A stretch of DNA of 32,867 nucleotides, from positions 1 to 32,867 of the forward strand of contig WRFP01000006.1 of the NCBI GenBank assembly GCA_009778725.1. Direction: 5' to 3'. A model generated the notes under the pieces. It was given only the letters and a program-made list of their open reading frames with translations, had not been told where the DNA came from and did not search any database. A program made the position numbers and the translations under genes. Numbering within the stretch: position 1 is the first letter of the stretch; each line of letters begins with the position of its first letter. Positions 25,227-32,867 of this stretch are shown piece after piece. The DNA is from Propionibacteriaceae bacterium (GTDB lineage: Bacteria; Actinomycetota; Actinomycetes; Propionibacteriales; Propionibacteriaceae).

Positions 25227-26537
25227 ATGAGTGAGAACAACCAATCCATGTCGCGTATCGCCATGTTCACCGATGCGGTGACCTCGGTCGACGTGACGGA
25301 CCAGGTCCATGTACTGCCGGGATTGCCCGCAGGGTTGGGCCCTCTGATCAGCGACATCCACTCCGGTGACGCGCCGTCCACAGATCCCCAGATCACAGTG
25401 GGTGTTGTCGAGACTGGCAGTAGTGCTCTGTTTCGTTTGGCTGCTCCCCAGCATGTGACATCCAAGGAATATCCGTCTCAGGTGATGCCCGTGACGGCGT
25501 CTGTGCATCTGGGGTCGGAGGACTTGGCTGCTGCCTTGGGTTCACGAGACTTGCCAGCGGTCCTGGAGGTGCTTGCTGTCGATCTCGTGGCTGTGCCGGT
25601 GGTGGTGTCTGGGGATGGAGTGGTGTCCACGCGCGTATTCCGATCGGCTGAGGATTCGGCGTACCTGGACTTGTGTGTGTTCTCTTCTGCGCGGTCATTG
25701 GACGGGTTTCTTGGCCAAGATGGCGAACGGTGTTTCACTTTTATTCAGGGGACGGCTGTGGTGTCGTACGTCGCTGAACAGTGTGATCGTGTCAAAGACG
25801 TGGTTTTCGACCCGGCTGGTCCGGTGAGCATGAGGATTTCTGCTGCGAATCTGACTTCGTTCCTTGATGAGGACGCTCCGGTCGAGGAGACGATTCCTCA
25901 AGACCCACCCACGGGTGAGGTGACCGGATTCGATCTACCGTTGAATGCTCAATGGGGACGCATTCACCTCACGGATCCGGTGACGCGGGAACGAGATATC
26001 CGTGCGCTGGTGGCGGACCAGACTCGTGTCCTGGGTGATCAAGGCGCGTCTGTGCGCCGTGAGGTCCAGGATTGGTTGTCGAAGGCGGCGAGTCAGGCGA
26101 GTCTTGCGGGTGGGATGACCATGGCGTTCCTGCTCGAACGAACGAACGAAGCGGCGGCGGCTGTGACTGTGACGTCGTACCTCCTCAGTCTCGGGCCTGC
26201 CCCGGAGGACTCAACCCACCTGGACGACATCACCAAGCAGGTCTTGGACACGTCTTCGTCCGATGACATCGTGATGCGTATCGACGCTGGTCAGACCGTG
26301 ATCATACGCCGTACACGCATCGGGCACGGCGACCCCCAGGTGGGCGGCTCGGATGTGCAACTGTTGCATCTGGCCTATTGGCTCGTTGCTCCCGATAATG
26401 AACACGCAGTACATGTCGTTTTCTCAAGTCCTCATCTCCCAGCTCAGGAAGCAATCACCAAACTCGCTGACAACATGGTGCTGGAGGGACGATGGGTGTT
26501 CCGTGACACGACTGACCTGGTGAGGAGTGCATCATGA
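25227..26537 (+). CDS. SseB-like domain fused to adaptor-like C-terminal domain, T7 locus
   Basis: A 436-residue protein without signal peptide or membrane segment. The middle (about residues 110-215) resembles SseB-type domains: LAVDLVAVPVVVSGDGV, YLDLCVFSSARSLDGF and VFDPAGPVSMRI follow the family pattern of a strand, an active-value strand and a late NPGSPV-like turn. The C-terminal part (about 235-436; WGRIHLTDPVTRERDI to GRWVFRD) has alternating strands and helices reminiscent of Mog1/PsbP-like proteins encoded in actinobacterial secretion loci; this fold guess is inference. AAGGAG lies six bases before the ATG. Its stop overlaps the RHS start as ATGA (26534-26537), so it is made in step with the toxin and may be its loading chaperone or adaptor. 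Exact role unknown. Confidence 0.6.
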   Translation: MSENNQSMSRIAMFTDAVTSVDVTDQVHVLPGLPAGLGPLISDIHSGDAPSTDPQITVGVVETGSSALFRLAAPQHVTSKEYPSQVMPVTASVHLGSEDLAAALGSRDLPAVLEVLAVDLVAVPVVVSGDGVVSTRVFRSAEDSAYLDLCVFSSARSLDGFLGQDGERCFTFIQGTAVVSYVAEQCDRVKDVVFDPAGPVSMRISAANLTSFLDEDAPVEETIPQDPPTGEVTGFDLPLNAQWGRIHLTDPVTRERDIRALVADQTRVLGDQGASVRREVQDWLSKAASQASLAGGMTMAFLLERTNEAAAAVTVTSYLLSLGPAPEDSTHLDDITKQVLDTSSSDDIVMRIDAGQTVIIRRTRIGHGDPQVGGSDVQLLHLAYWLVAPDNEHAVHVVFSSPHLPAQEAITKLADNMVLEGRWVFRDTTDLVRSAS

Positions 26538-29500
26538 GACCAACTGACTGGAGTGCGTTGGGGTTATCGTCGGATCCGACTCCTGGTGACCCGGATGTTG
26601 TTCGCACGGGAGGCCAGAAGTATCAAGATGTCGCGGGAGCATTATCCAGGGCGGCTGCGTCGCTGCGCAGGTTGAATGGCGGATCGAGTTCCGGGGCGAA
26701 GTCAGTAGAAGCGCTGCTGAAGAACTCGAGTGACATAGCCGACAAAGTCGAGCAGGCTGAAGGCCGTTACCAGGCAGCCGGGGATGCGCTGGTGACCTAT
26801 TCCTATGCATTGGACACGGCCCAGTCGACCACCGCGGCAGCATTGGCAGCCGCGAAACCAGCCGCAGCACAGGCTGCGAGCCAACGCCAACAGGAGAAAA
26901 CCAACACCCAGTCCGCCACGGGGTCCACCGACCCGGACGAAGCAGCGACCTACACTCGTTTGGCGACGACTGCCCATAACAGTGCGGTCGAAGCAGAATC
27001 GGTGGTGACAACACAAAAGGGCATCGTTGACCAAGCTGTGTCAGATCGCAACGTGGCAGCCCAAGCAGCCATCGACCGCATCAAAGACGTCATCAAGAAT
27101 GATGGTTTGAATGACGGATTCTGGGAAAACTGGGGTTCAAAAATCGTCACCTGGATTTCCAAGATCGCGGAAGTGATCTCACAGATCGCAGGCATCCTCG
27201 CACTGGTGTTGTGCTGGGTGCCTGTCCTGGGGGAGGCCCTGGCAGCAGTCGCGGCGATCGCGGGGATCGTAGCTGCGTTAGCGAACCTGGTGTTGGCTGC
27301 GAAAGGTGAGATGAGTTGGGGCGAGGCCGGACTGTCGTGCGTGTTCGCGGCTTTGGGGTGTGTGGGGTTAGGTGGGGCCAAGGGTGCCCTGTCCGCGCTC
27401 AAAGGCGGTTCAGGTCTGTTACGCGGCGGACTGAAAACCGCCTTCAAGGAAGGACTCGGCAACCTGAAGTCGTTGGGACGCGCTGGTTTGAGTGGGGTCA
27501 AGAACCTGAAATCAACCGGACAGAACGCGCTGAACCGTTTGCGGAACACTCCCGACTTGTTCCGCAGTGCAGGGCAAAGGATCAAGTGCCTTGTCAAAGC
27601 AGAGCCTGTCAATGTCGGCAGTGGTGAGGTTTGGGTGCAACAGACCGATTTCCAGGTGCCAGGCCGGATTCCTTTCGCCTGGATTCGCGACTATGGTTCT
27701 GCGAGTACCCATGTGGGGGTCTTGGGGCGCGGCTGGGAAACCCCCGCAGACATTCGTCTGGAAGTCAGACACGCCACTGGATTGGTGCACATGCGTCGCC
27801 CAGTCGAAGGACCACTCTTCTTCGACGGTCTACCAGAAGAGGGGGTGGATGGGGTTCTCGAACTGACCACCGGAGCGGTGTTGACCGACGAGGGCGATGA
27901 ATTCTGTGTTCGCACCAAAGAACTCCTGACCTACCATTTCGCCAAGAATCTCGTCCATGACACCGACCAGGAGGCAACCATCTTCCCGGTGGAGCGTATC
28001 TCGGATTTGAGTGGTAACTGGTGGGACTTCGAACGCCAGGATGGAACACTGGTTGCGATCAACGAGTCCGCTGGGCGGCGTATCGGACTCGACATGGCCG
28101 ACGGTTATTTACGAGAAGTATCCCTGACAGTGCCCGGCACGAGTACGAAACACGTCTTCGTGACATACGTGTTCGATGACGCCGGTGACCTCGTGACGGC
28201 CCTGGACGCCCTCAACAATCCAGCGAAGTATGCGTACGACAACCATCACATGGTGTGCATCACCGACCGAAATGACTTGTCGTTCTACTACGCTTTCGAC
28301 AAGTCCACTCCAACATGGCGGGTCACCCACTCCTGGGGCGACCACGGACTCTACGACTACAAGTTCGCCTACAGCGATCAGGAGCGGCACATCACCGACT
28401 CACTGGGACACCTGACCGTACTCACGTTGAACGACACTGGTCTACCCGAGCGCGAAATGGATCCATTAGGTGGGGTCACCCTGTATGAGTACGACGACGC
28501 CGGTCGTACCAGAGCAACAGTGGACCCCAGCGGACGACGCACGGAGTTTACTTTCGACCACTTTGGTAACCTGATCAAACAAATCAATCCCGATGGTGCC
28601 ACCGTGGCGACCGAGTTCAATGATGTGTACAAGCCCATCCGGATCACAACTCCTGACGGGGCTGTGTGGCAACAGTCATGGAGTGAACGTGGTTTGCTGT
28701 CAACCCAGGTCACCCCGCTGGGACACGTACGTCGATTCGACTACGACCAAAGTGGCTTGCCGACCTCGTACAACAATACGCGTGGTGCCACCACCCTGAT
28801 CGAATACGACACCTTCGGCAATGCTACCCGAGTGGTTGACCCACTCGGCCACCCAACTGAATACACCCACGATGGCTTGGGGCAGGTATTGACCAAGCGC
28901 GATGCCCTGGGACAAGAAACGGACTACGGTTACGACGCCAAGGGCCGTTTGACCACGGTGTCCCTACCATCGGGGTCAGCAATCGCATGCTCTTTCGATG
29001 ATGAAGACAACCTAATCGCCTACACCGACGAGAACGGTCACACCACCCGTTTGGAATACTTCGGGCAAGGACTCCTGGCTCGCCGTATCGAAGCTGACGG
29101 CACAACAGTCGCATATGAGCACGACACTGAAGAACGCCTCACCAGAGTGATCAACCAACGCGGACAACACTACAACCTGAATCGTGACCCGTTGGGACGA
29201 ATCATTGAGGAAGTCGACTACTGGGGACAATCCCGCCACTACGCTTTCGACCCCGCCGGATTCTTGACCTTGAGCATCGACCCACTCGGTAATACGATCA
29301 CCTTCGACCGTGACGCTGCCGGACGAGTCACCCGCAAACACCTCCACACCCAAGCTGATGCTTCAGACGAGATCGAAACCTTCACTTACACCATATCCGG
29401 TGCACTACTGGCCGCGACCAACCACCATGTCATCCTCACCCGCGACTACGACCTAGAAGGACGTCTCCTGCAGGAAGTCCAAGCCCGACGCACCGGAGAA

Positions 29501-30892
29501 CACTACACAATCGCGAACACATTCGACCCGCAAGGCAACCGCACCCGACGCACCACCCGCAGCAATGCCGGATCCCACCACACTATCGACTACGACTACG
29601 ACCCGTGTGACCACGTGACCGCCATCACCCTCGACCAGACCACACCCATCCATATCCACCGTGACGCCCTCGGACGCATCCTCGACCAAACCATCAACCA
29701 CGAGGTGAACAACCACTTCGACTACGACCTGGACGGCCGTCTCACCGGGCAGACCATCTCACACAGTGACGACCATCTCTTTGACATCGGCTACACCTAC
29801 GACCCGGTCGGCAACATGACCAGACGCACCGACAGCCACTACGGTGTCGAGACCTTCCGTTACGACCCCATCGGACAAGTCCTCCAACACACCGACCCTC
29901 ACCAGGTGGTCCACAGATTCCTCCACGACCCCGCTGGCGACCTCATGAGTACGGTTGCTACTAGTGATGGCTCCACAGTCACGGAATCCGAAGCAACCCC
30001 GTGGCAACGCGAAGGCACATTCGACGGCACCACATACATCTACGACCGAGCAGGCAACCTCACACGCACACACGACAGCAATCACCTGCTCGAATACACG
30101 TGGGACGCCCATCAGCATCTCACCACCAGTCGGATAACCCACCCGGACGGCACGCCGACCACGACATCCTATGGCTATGACCCGCTGGGGCGACGTGTTT
30201 TCAAACACACCGGAGACACACACACCTGGTTCGGATGGGACGGCGACACCCTCACCCTCGACGTCATCACCAACCAACCCCGCGAATACGTTTACTGGCC
30301 TGGGACCTTCCAACCCCTGGCGGTCCTCACCGACCAGCCGCTACTGTATGTCAACGACCCCAACGGGGCCCCCACCCGCCTCATCGACACCCACGGCACC
30401 ACACACTGGGCCGCCACCTCCACAACCACAGGACAAGCCCAAGAACACGTACCCAACGTGCCCAACCCAATCAGACTCCAAGGCCAATACCATGACCACG
30501 AAACAGGCCTCCACTACAACCGGAACCGCTATTACCACCCTGCCCTCGCCAGCTTCATCAGCCAAGACCCCATCGGACTCACAGGCGGAACAAACCCCTA
30601 CCAATACGCACCCAACACAACAGGATGGATCGACCCACTTGGACTGGCACCCCACCGGCCTCAGGAACCAGTACAAGGTGGACCCCAACCGCCGAAGAAT
30701 GGTACTCCGCGTACAAACACCGCTCAGAACAAGCAGTTCCGTGGAGCCGTCCAAGTAGCTGGTAGGGAACTGGGGATAACATTGACCAAGGATCAAATGA
30801 AGGAACTGCATAGGGTAATTTCAGGTGAAAATTATAGTTTCGATGAAATCGTGGATGAGGCCAAAAGCTTATTCGGGAAGTCTGAAGAATAG
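26534..30892 (+). CDS. RHS-repeat polymorphic toxin with type VII-style N-terminus
   Basis: A 1452-residue polymorphic toxin. Residues 1-210 are helical, Ala/Gln-rich and signal-peptide-free, as in WXG/LXG-type export regions; 213-257 are strongly hydrophobic (AGILALVLCWVPVLGEALAAV), a possible membrane-entry segment. A DUF6531-like block begins near 356 (NVGSGEVWVQQTDF), and many YD repeats fill about 430-1310 (YEYDDAGR, YDPLGR), expected to build a hollow shell. The RHS core has DPIG at 1345 and DPLG at 1367 separated by 18 residues, the known self-cleavage layout, leaving an 81-residue tip. The tip (QNKQFRGAVQVAGRELG ... ELHRVISGENYSFDEI) is not assignable by me; I recall similar short tips on other polymorphic toxins. 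GC falls sharply in the tip (46 of 120 bases at 30781-30900), indicating module exchange. AGGAG lies six bases before the ATG. Confidence 0.88.
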   Translation: MRPTDWSALGLSSDPTPGDPDVVRTGGQKYQDVAGALSRAAASLRRLNGGSSSGAKSVEALLKNSSDIADKVEQAEGRYQAAGDALVTYSYALDTAQSTTAAALAAAKPAAAQAASQRQQEKTNTQSATGSTDPDEAATYTRLATTAHNSAVEAESVVTTQKGIVDQAVSDRNVAAQAAIDRIKDVIKNDGLNDGFWENWGSKIVTWISKIAEVISQIAGILALVLCWVPVLGEALAAVAAIAGIVAALANLVLAAKGEMSWGEAGLSCVFAALGCVGLGGAKGALSALKGGSGLLRGGLKTAFKEGLGNLKSLGRAGLSGVKNLKSTGQNALNRLRNTPDLFRSAGQRIKCLVKAEPVNVGSGEVWVQQTDFQVPGRIPFAWIRDYGSASTHVGVLGRGWETPADIRLEVRHATGLVHMRRPVEGPLFFDGLPEEGVDGVLELTTGAVLTDEGDEFCVRTKELLTYHFAKNLVHDTDQEATIFPVERISDLSGNWWDFERQDGTLVAINESAGRRIGLDMADGYLREVSLTVPGTSTKHVFVTYVFDDAGDLVTALDALNNPAKYAYDNHHMVCITDRNDLSFYYAFDKSTPTWRVTHSWGDHGLYDYKFAYSDQERHITDSLGHLTVLTLNDTGLPEREMDPLGGVTLYEYDDAGRTRATVDPSGRRTEFTFDHFGNLIKQINPDGATVATEFNDVYKPIRITTPDGAVWQQSWSERGLLSTQVTPLGHVRRFDYDQSGLPTSYNNTRGATTLIEYDTFGNATRVVDPLGHPTEYTHDGLGQVLTKRDALGQETDYGYDAKGRLTTVSLPSGSAIACSFDDEDNLIAYTDENGHTTRLEYFGQGLLARRIEADGTTVAYEHDTEERLTRVINQRGQHYNLNRDPLGRIIEEVDYWGQSRHYAFDPAGFLTLSIDPLGNTITFDRDAAGRVTRKHLHTQADASDEIETFTYTISGALLAATNHHVILTRDYDLEGRLLQEVQARRTGEHYTIANTFDPQGNRTRRTTRSNAGSHHTIDYDYDPCDHVTAITLDQTTPIHIHRDALGRILDQTINHEVNNHFDYDLDGRLTGQTISHSDDHLFDIGYTYDPVGNMTRRTDSHYGVETFRYDPIGQVLQHTDPHQVVHRFLHDPAGDLMSTVATSDGSTVTESEATPWQREGTFDGTTYIYDRAGNLTRTHDSNHLLEYTWDAHQHLTTSRITHPDGTPTTTSYGYDPLGRRVFKHTGDTHTWFGWDGDTLTLDVITNQPREYVYWPGTFQPLAVLTDQPLLYVNDPNGAPTRLIDTHGTTHWAATSTTTGQAQEHVPNVPNPIRLQGQYHDHETGLHYNRNRYYHPALASFISQDPIGLTGGTNPYQYAPNTTGWIDPLGLAPHRPQEPVQGGPQPPKNGTPRTNTAQNKQFRGAVQVAGRELGITLTKDQMKELHRVISGENYSFDEIVDEAKSLFGKSEE

Positions 30893-31332
30893 TGGTCAAT
30901 GTAATCAGCGTGGATGAAGCGCACAGTTACCTCAGCGGTGCGTTGCATCGTCGGGTTTGTGATGTACAACTGGGACATGGGTCATTCATCACGATGTCAT
31001 TCCACAGTCTGGTTGACAGTCGTGATGTCGATTACTTTCTATGGGTGTACTGCACTGGTTGGAACCTGACATCAGCATCGAAACTGTTATCAGCCAGTGA
31101 GGATGAGCGTACTGAGATAGCGACGAGCATCAGTGCCCTGGAATCGTCATATCTCGAACTTATAACTATTGACTGGCCTTCCATGTCCATGGCTTTGGCG
31201 TTCTCGGGCGGTCTGACTCTAACGACCGCTTCAGTCTTTTCCATGGGCTACGAGCACTGGATGTGGAAATTGCCCTCGAGCGATTGGCTAGTGGCTGGTC
31301 CAGGATCAACGTTGTCGATTGAAACTCGATAG
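30892..31332 (+). CDS. Probable immunity protein for the RHS toxin tip
   Basis: A 146-residue cytoplasmic-looking protein. GTG 30892 overlaps the RHS stop codon by one base (TAGTG), the usual arrangement for a cognate immunity gene. The sequence has alternating strand-like segments (FITMSFH, YFLWVYCTGWNL, LELITIDW, LTLTTASVF) and a late aromatic block EHWMWKLP, a pattern common among immunity proteins; I cannot name the family. Base composition is lower than the RHS core, matching the toxin tip, so both likely arrived together. No signal peptide is present, consistent with protecting against a toxin acting in the cytoplasm. The 113 bases from its stop to 31445 contain nothing I recognise. Confidence 0.7.
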   Translation: MVNVISVDEAHSYLSGALHRRVCDVQLGHGSFITMSFHSLVDSRDVDYFLWVYCTGWNLTSASKLLSASEDERTEIATSISALESSYLELITIDWPSMSMALAFSGGLTLTTASVFSMGYEHWMWKLPSSDWLVAGPGSTLSIETR

Positions 31333-31445
31333 AGCGAGGCCACGGTAATTGAGTCTCAAACATCCCCACACGAGGAAAGACACAACCATTCAGCCCCAGG
31401 ACACCAGGATCCCACGGTACCCACCACCGTCGACTGCTCATCACG

Positions 31446-31471
31446 TGAGGTTCCCCCCAAATCCCGGACAG
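31446..31471 (-). repeat. Right terminal inverted repeat of an IS3-family remnant
   Basis: On the plus strand it reads TGAGGTTCCCCCC followed by AAATCCCGGACAGT, resembling the TGAA-CCCCCC end at 31814. It lies nine bases beyond the orfB remnant stop codon, as expected for the outer end of an IS3-family element read on the minus strand. Confidence 0.6.
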
Positions 31472-31479
31472 TTGGTTGT

Positions 31480-31668
31480 TTAGATTTCGTCGTCCGGCAT
31501 GAGACGACGCTCGTATTCTAGCGGGCTGAGGTGGCCGATCGCGGAATGTCGACGGCGTGCGTTGTACCAGGAGTCGATCCACACGTAGGTCGCCCGTCTC
31601 AGCTGCTCCAATGTGGTGAATGCGTGCCGGTAATAGTACTCGTTCTTGAACGTTGACCACAGCGACTC
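31480..31668 (-). pseudogene. IS3-family transposase orfB, C-terminal remnant
   Basis: Not in the ORF track. Reading the minus strand from 31668 to the TAA at 31480 gives about 62 codons beginning ESLWSTFKNEYYY and continuing RRATYVWIDSWYN, ARRRHSAIGHLSPLEY. This is the end of the rve integrase domain of IS3-family OrfB, including the catalytic Glu region and the NxxRxH-like RRRHSAIG motif. The rest of the gene is missing: the frame breaks at about 31669 where unrelated sequence begins. It ends beside its terminal repeat, so it is the right end of a deleted element in reverse orientation. It is non-functional and marks the edge of the toxin-immunity region as an insertion hot spot. Confidence 0.85.
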
Positions 31669-31684
31669 TTATGTTCTGGGTTTG

Positions 31685-31751
31685 GTTATGTGCTGAGTCT
31701 GGGTGCTTGCCATTGTCAGGTCGCTGATGGGCTGAAGATTCAGCACATAAC
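31685..31751. repeat. 67-bp segment bounded by 12-bp perfect inverted repeats
   Basis: GTTATGTGCTGA (31685-31696) and TCAGCACATAAC (31740-31751) are exact inverted complements enclosing 43 bases without coding potential. It lies between the IS3 remnant and the next IS3 end. It could be a tiny MITE or the abutted ends of another deleted IS; no clear target duplication was seen. A further 7-bp inverted pair TCTCATT/AATGAGA lies at 31774-31804. Confidence 0.6.
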
Positions 31752-31813
31752 ATGTGACTTTGTTATCGTCGCGTCTCATTGTCCAATACGAAAGGAAAAT
31801 GAGATGGATGATG

Positions 31814-31840
31814 TGAATCCCCCCGGCGTATCCAGAGACT
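31814..31840 (+). repeat. Left terminal inverted repeat of an IS3-family element
   Basis: TGAATCCCCCCGGCG and following CAGAGACT match the usual TGAnCC-CCCCGG-type IS3 end and lie 36 bases before orfA. Confidence 0.65.
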
Positions 31841-31875
31841 TGACTCTTTCGTGATGAGAAAGGAAGGTTGGAGTC

Positions 31876-32199
31876 ATGTCGTCCACCCAGAACCGGTATT
31901 CGCCGGAGTTCAAGCAAAGAGCAATAAGAATGTCTCAGGAGTCTAGGCCGGACCATCCCTCGGACACCGCGGCGATGGCGAAGGTGGCCGAACTGTTGGG
32001 CATCGGCACCGGTGAGACGATCCGCCACTGGGTCCGCCGGGCTGAGATCGACGCCGGGACCCGCCCGGGGGTGACTTCGGAGGAGTCGGCGGAGGTCAAG
32101 CGGCTGAAGCGGGAGAACGCCGAGCTGCGCCGGGCCAACGCCATCTTGAAAGCCGCATCGGCTTTCTTCGCGGCCGAGATCGACCGGCCAGGAGTCTGA
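31876..32199 (+). CDS. IS3-family transposase OrfA
   Basis: Helix-turn-helix protein that directs the IS transposase to the element ends. The 107-residue protein has the typical start RYSPEFKQRAIRM, an HTH with AELLGIGTGETIRHWVRRAE and a leucine-zipper helix RLKRENAELRRANAILKAASAFFAAE used to pair with OrfB. It is full length for this family. A GGAG two bases before the ATG is close but usable. It lies in a different frame from orfB. No A-rich slippery heptamer is visible at the junction, and orfB has its own AGGAG-GTG, so separate initiation is possible. Since orfB is broken it is probably inactive unless complemented by another copy. Confidence 0.88.
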   Translation: MSSTQNRYSPEFKQRAIRMSQESRPDHPSDTAAMAKVAELLGIGTGETIRHWVRRAEIDAGTRPGVTSEESAEVKRLKRENAELRRANAILKAASAFFAAEIDRPGV

Positions 32200-32201
32200 T
32201 C

Positions 32202-32636
32202 GTGGGGTTCATCCACGACATCAAGGACCGCCGCGAGCCCGGTGGTTTGCGATGGGGCGTCGAGCCGATGTGTGCCGTGCTGACTCAGTACGGTATCACC
32301 ATCGCCCCGTCGACATACTATGAATGGGTTGGTAAACAACCCACCGCCCGTGAGCGGCGTGATGAGGAACTCGCCGAGATGGTCACCCGCGTCTTCACCG
32401 ACAATTTCAGTGTCTATGGGGCGCGGAAGGTGTGGCTGGCGTTGCGCCGCGAGGGGGTCGAGGTGGCCCGTTGCACCGTGGAACGGCTGATGCGGGCCCT
32501 CGGGCTGCGCGGGGCCCACCGGGGCCTGACCTGCCGCACGACCATCGCCGACGACGCCGACCCGCTAGCCTGCGACCTGGTCCACCGCCATTTCGCGCCC
32601 GCCGCGCCGAACCGGTTGTGGGTCGCGGACGCGTAA
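32202..32636 (+). pseudogene. IS3-family transposase OrfB, truncated after the first catalytic Asp
   Basis: Encodes 144 residues of OrfB: the N-terminal HTH_21 region ([49 protein letters not shown]) and the first rve strand ending NRLWVADA, where Asp is the first residue of the DDE triad. The reading frame then stops at TAA 32634-32636, the first arm of a palindrome. The remaining roughly 150 residues of a normal OrfB are missing. GTG 32202 has AGGAG eight bases upstream. The protein cannot be catalytic. The exact cut point is shared with the opposing fragment at 32651-32867. Confidence 0.85.
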
Positions 32637-32650
32637 TGCCGACATCGGCA

Positions 32651-32653
<3 letters not shown>
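32634..32653. repeat. 20-bp palindrome at the junction of two opposing orfB fragments
   Basis: TAATGCCGACATCGGCATTA: 9-bp perfect arms around CA. The left arm supplies TAA to the plus-strand orfB and the right arm supplies TAA to the minus-strand orfB. Confidence 0.9.

Positions 32654-32867
<214 letters not shown>

Larger units (their letters stand above)
31814..32636 (+). mobile_element. Truncated IS3-family insertion sequence
   Basis: Consists of a left end, intact orfA and the 5' part of orfB, in normal order. The element stops at the palindrome 32634-32653, beyond which a diverged orfB fragment faces it. No right end in this orientation is present in the window. Confidence 0.8.

Noticed and set aside
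30171-30758. ORFs of 195 and 86 residues on the plus strand inside the RHS gene
   Set aside because: Thr/Pro-rich or Arg/His/Pro-rich shadow frames of the RHS reading frame.
31166-31753. 195-residue minus-strand ORF over the immunity gene 3' end and IS remnant
   Set aside because: The IS3 OrfB remnant is in a different minus-strand frame, and this ORF resembles no family.
32167-32215. Programmed -1 frameshift between IS3 orfA and orfB
   Set aside because: No A-rich slippery sequence is visible, and orfB has its own AGGAG-GTG.

Overview
The window looks like a chromosomal segment of a moderately high-GC actinobacterium. Class II DAHP synthase, a PASTA-domain serine/threonine kinase, a menaquinone pathway, RipA-like NlpC/P60 and M23 hydrolases, probable leaderless genes and an actinobacterial pre-rRNA leader motif all point that way. 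A propionibacterial (Propionibacteriaceae-like) host fits but is inference; no species is claimed.

Left edge (1-440): on the minus strand there are two well-formed promoters and a pre-rRNA leader-like sequence, suggesting an rRNA operon running leftward out of the window. The HelD/HelR-type RNA polymerase-recycling ATPase gene diverges from it. Between convergent helD and metF lies a seven-copy tandem array of 72-74 bp units, flanked by inverted 13-base copies of a motif that reappears in a large palindrome near 5.5 kb.

Housekeeping core (3.2-19.7 kb): a coupled polyprenyl synthase-metF pair, a PknB-like PASTA kinase, a minus-strand run of plsC, aroG, threonine aldolase and an MBL-fold hydrolase, a small membrane protein, two paralogous secreted cell-wall hydrolases (NlpC/P60 and M23) whose promoters look alike, and a tight overlapping menE-menA-menC-menD operon with a probable leaderless start. 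Class II DAHP synthase supplies chorismate, the polyprenyl synthase may supply the side chain, and MenE, MenA, MenC and MenD carry out menaquinone steps, so much of the core converges on quinone and envelope formation.

Accessory part (19.8-32.9 kb): a compact type VII-like secretion and polymorphic-toxin locus. It encodes a 1469-residue EssC-like ATPase (ubiquitin-like, FHA, two membrane helices, three FtsK-type domains), two WXG100-like small helical proteins, a fused SseB-like/adaptor-like protein, a 1452-residue RHS toxin with a canonical DPxG-18-DPxG self-cleavage core and an 81-residue low-GC tip, and an overlapping probable immunity gene. No EccB, EccD, EccE or mycosin gene is seen. Downstream is a graveyard of IS3-family pieces, including two diverged orfB fragments facing each other and both cut immediately after the same codon, next to the first catalytic Asp, with a 20-bp palindrome that supplies the stop codon to each.
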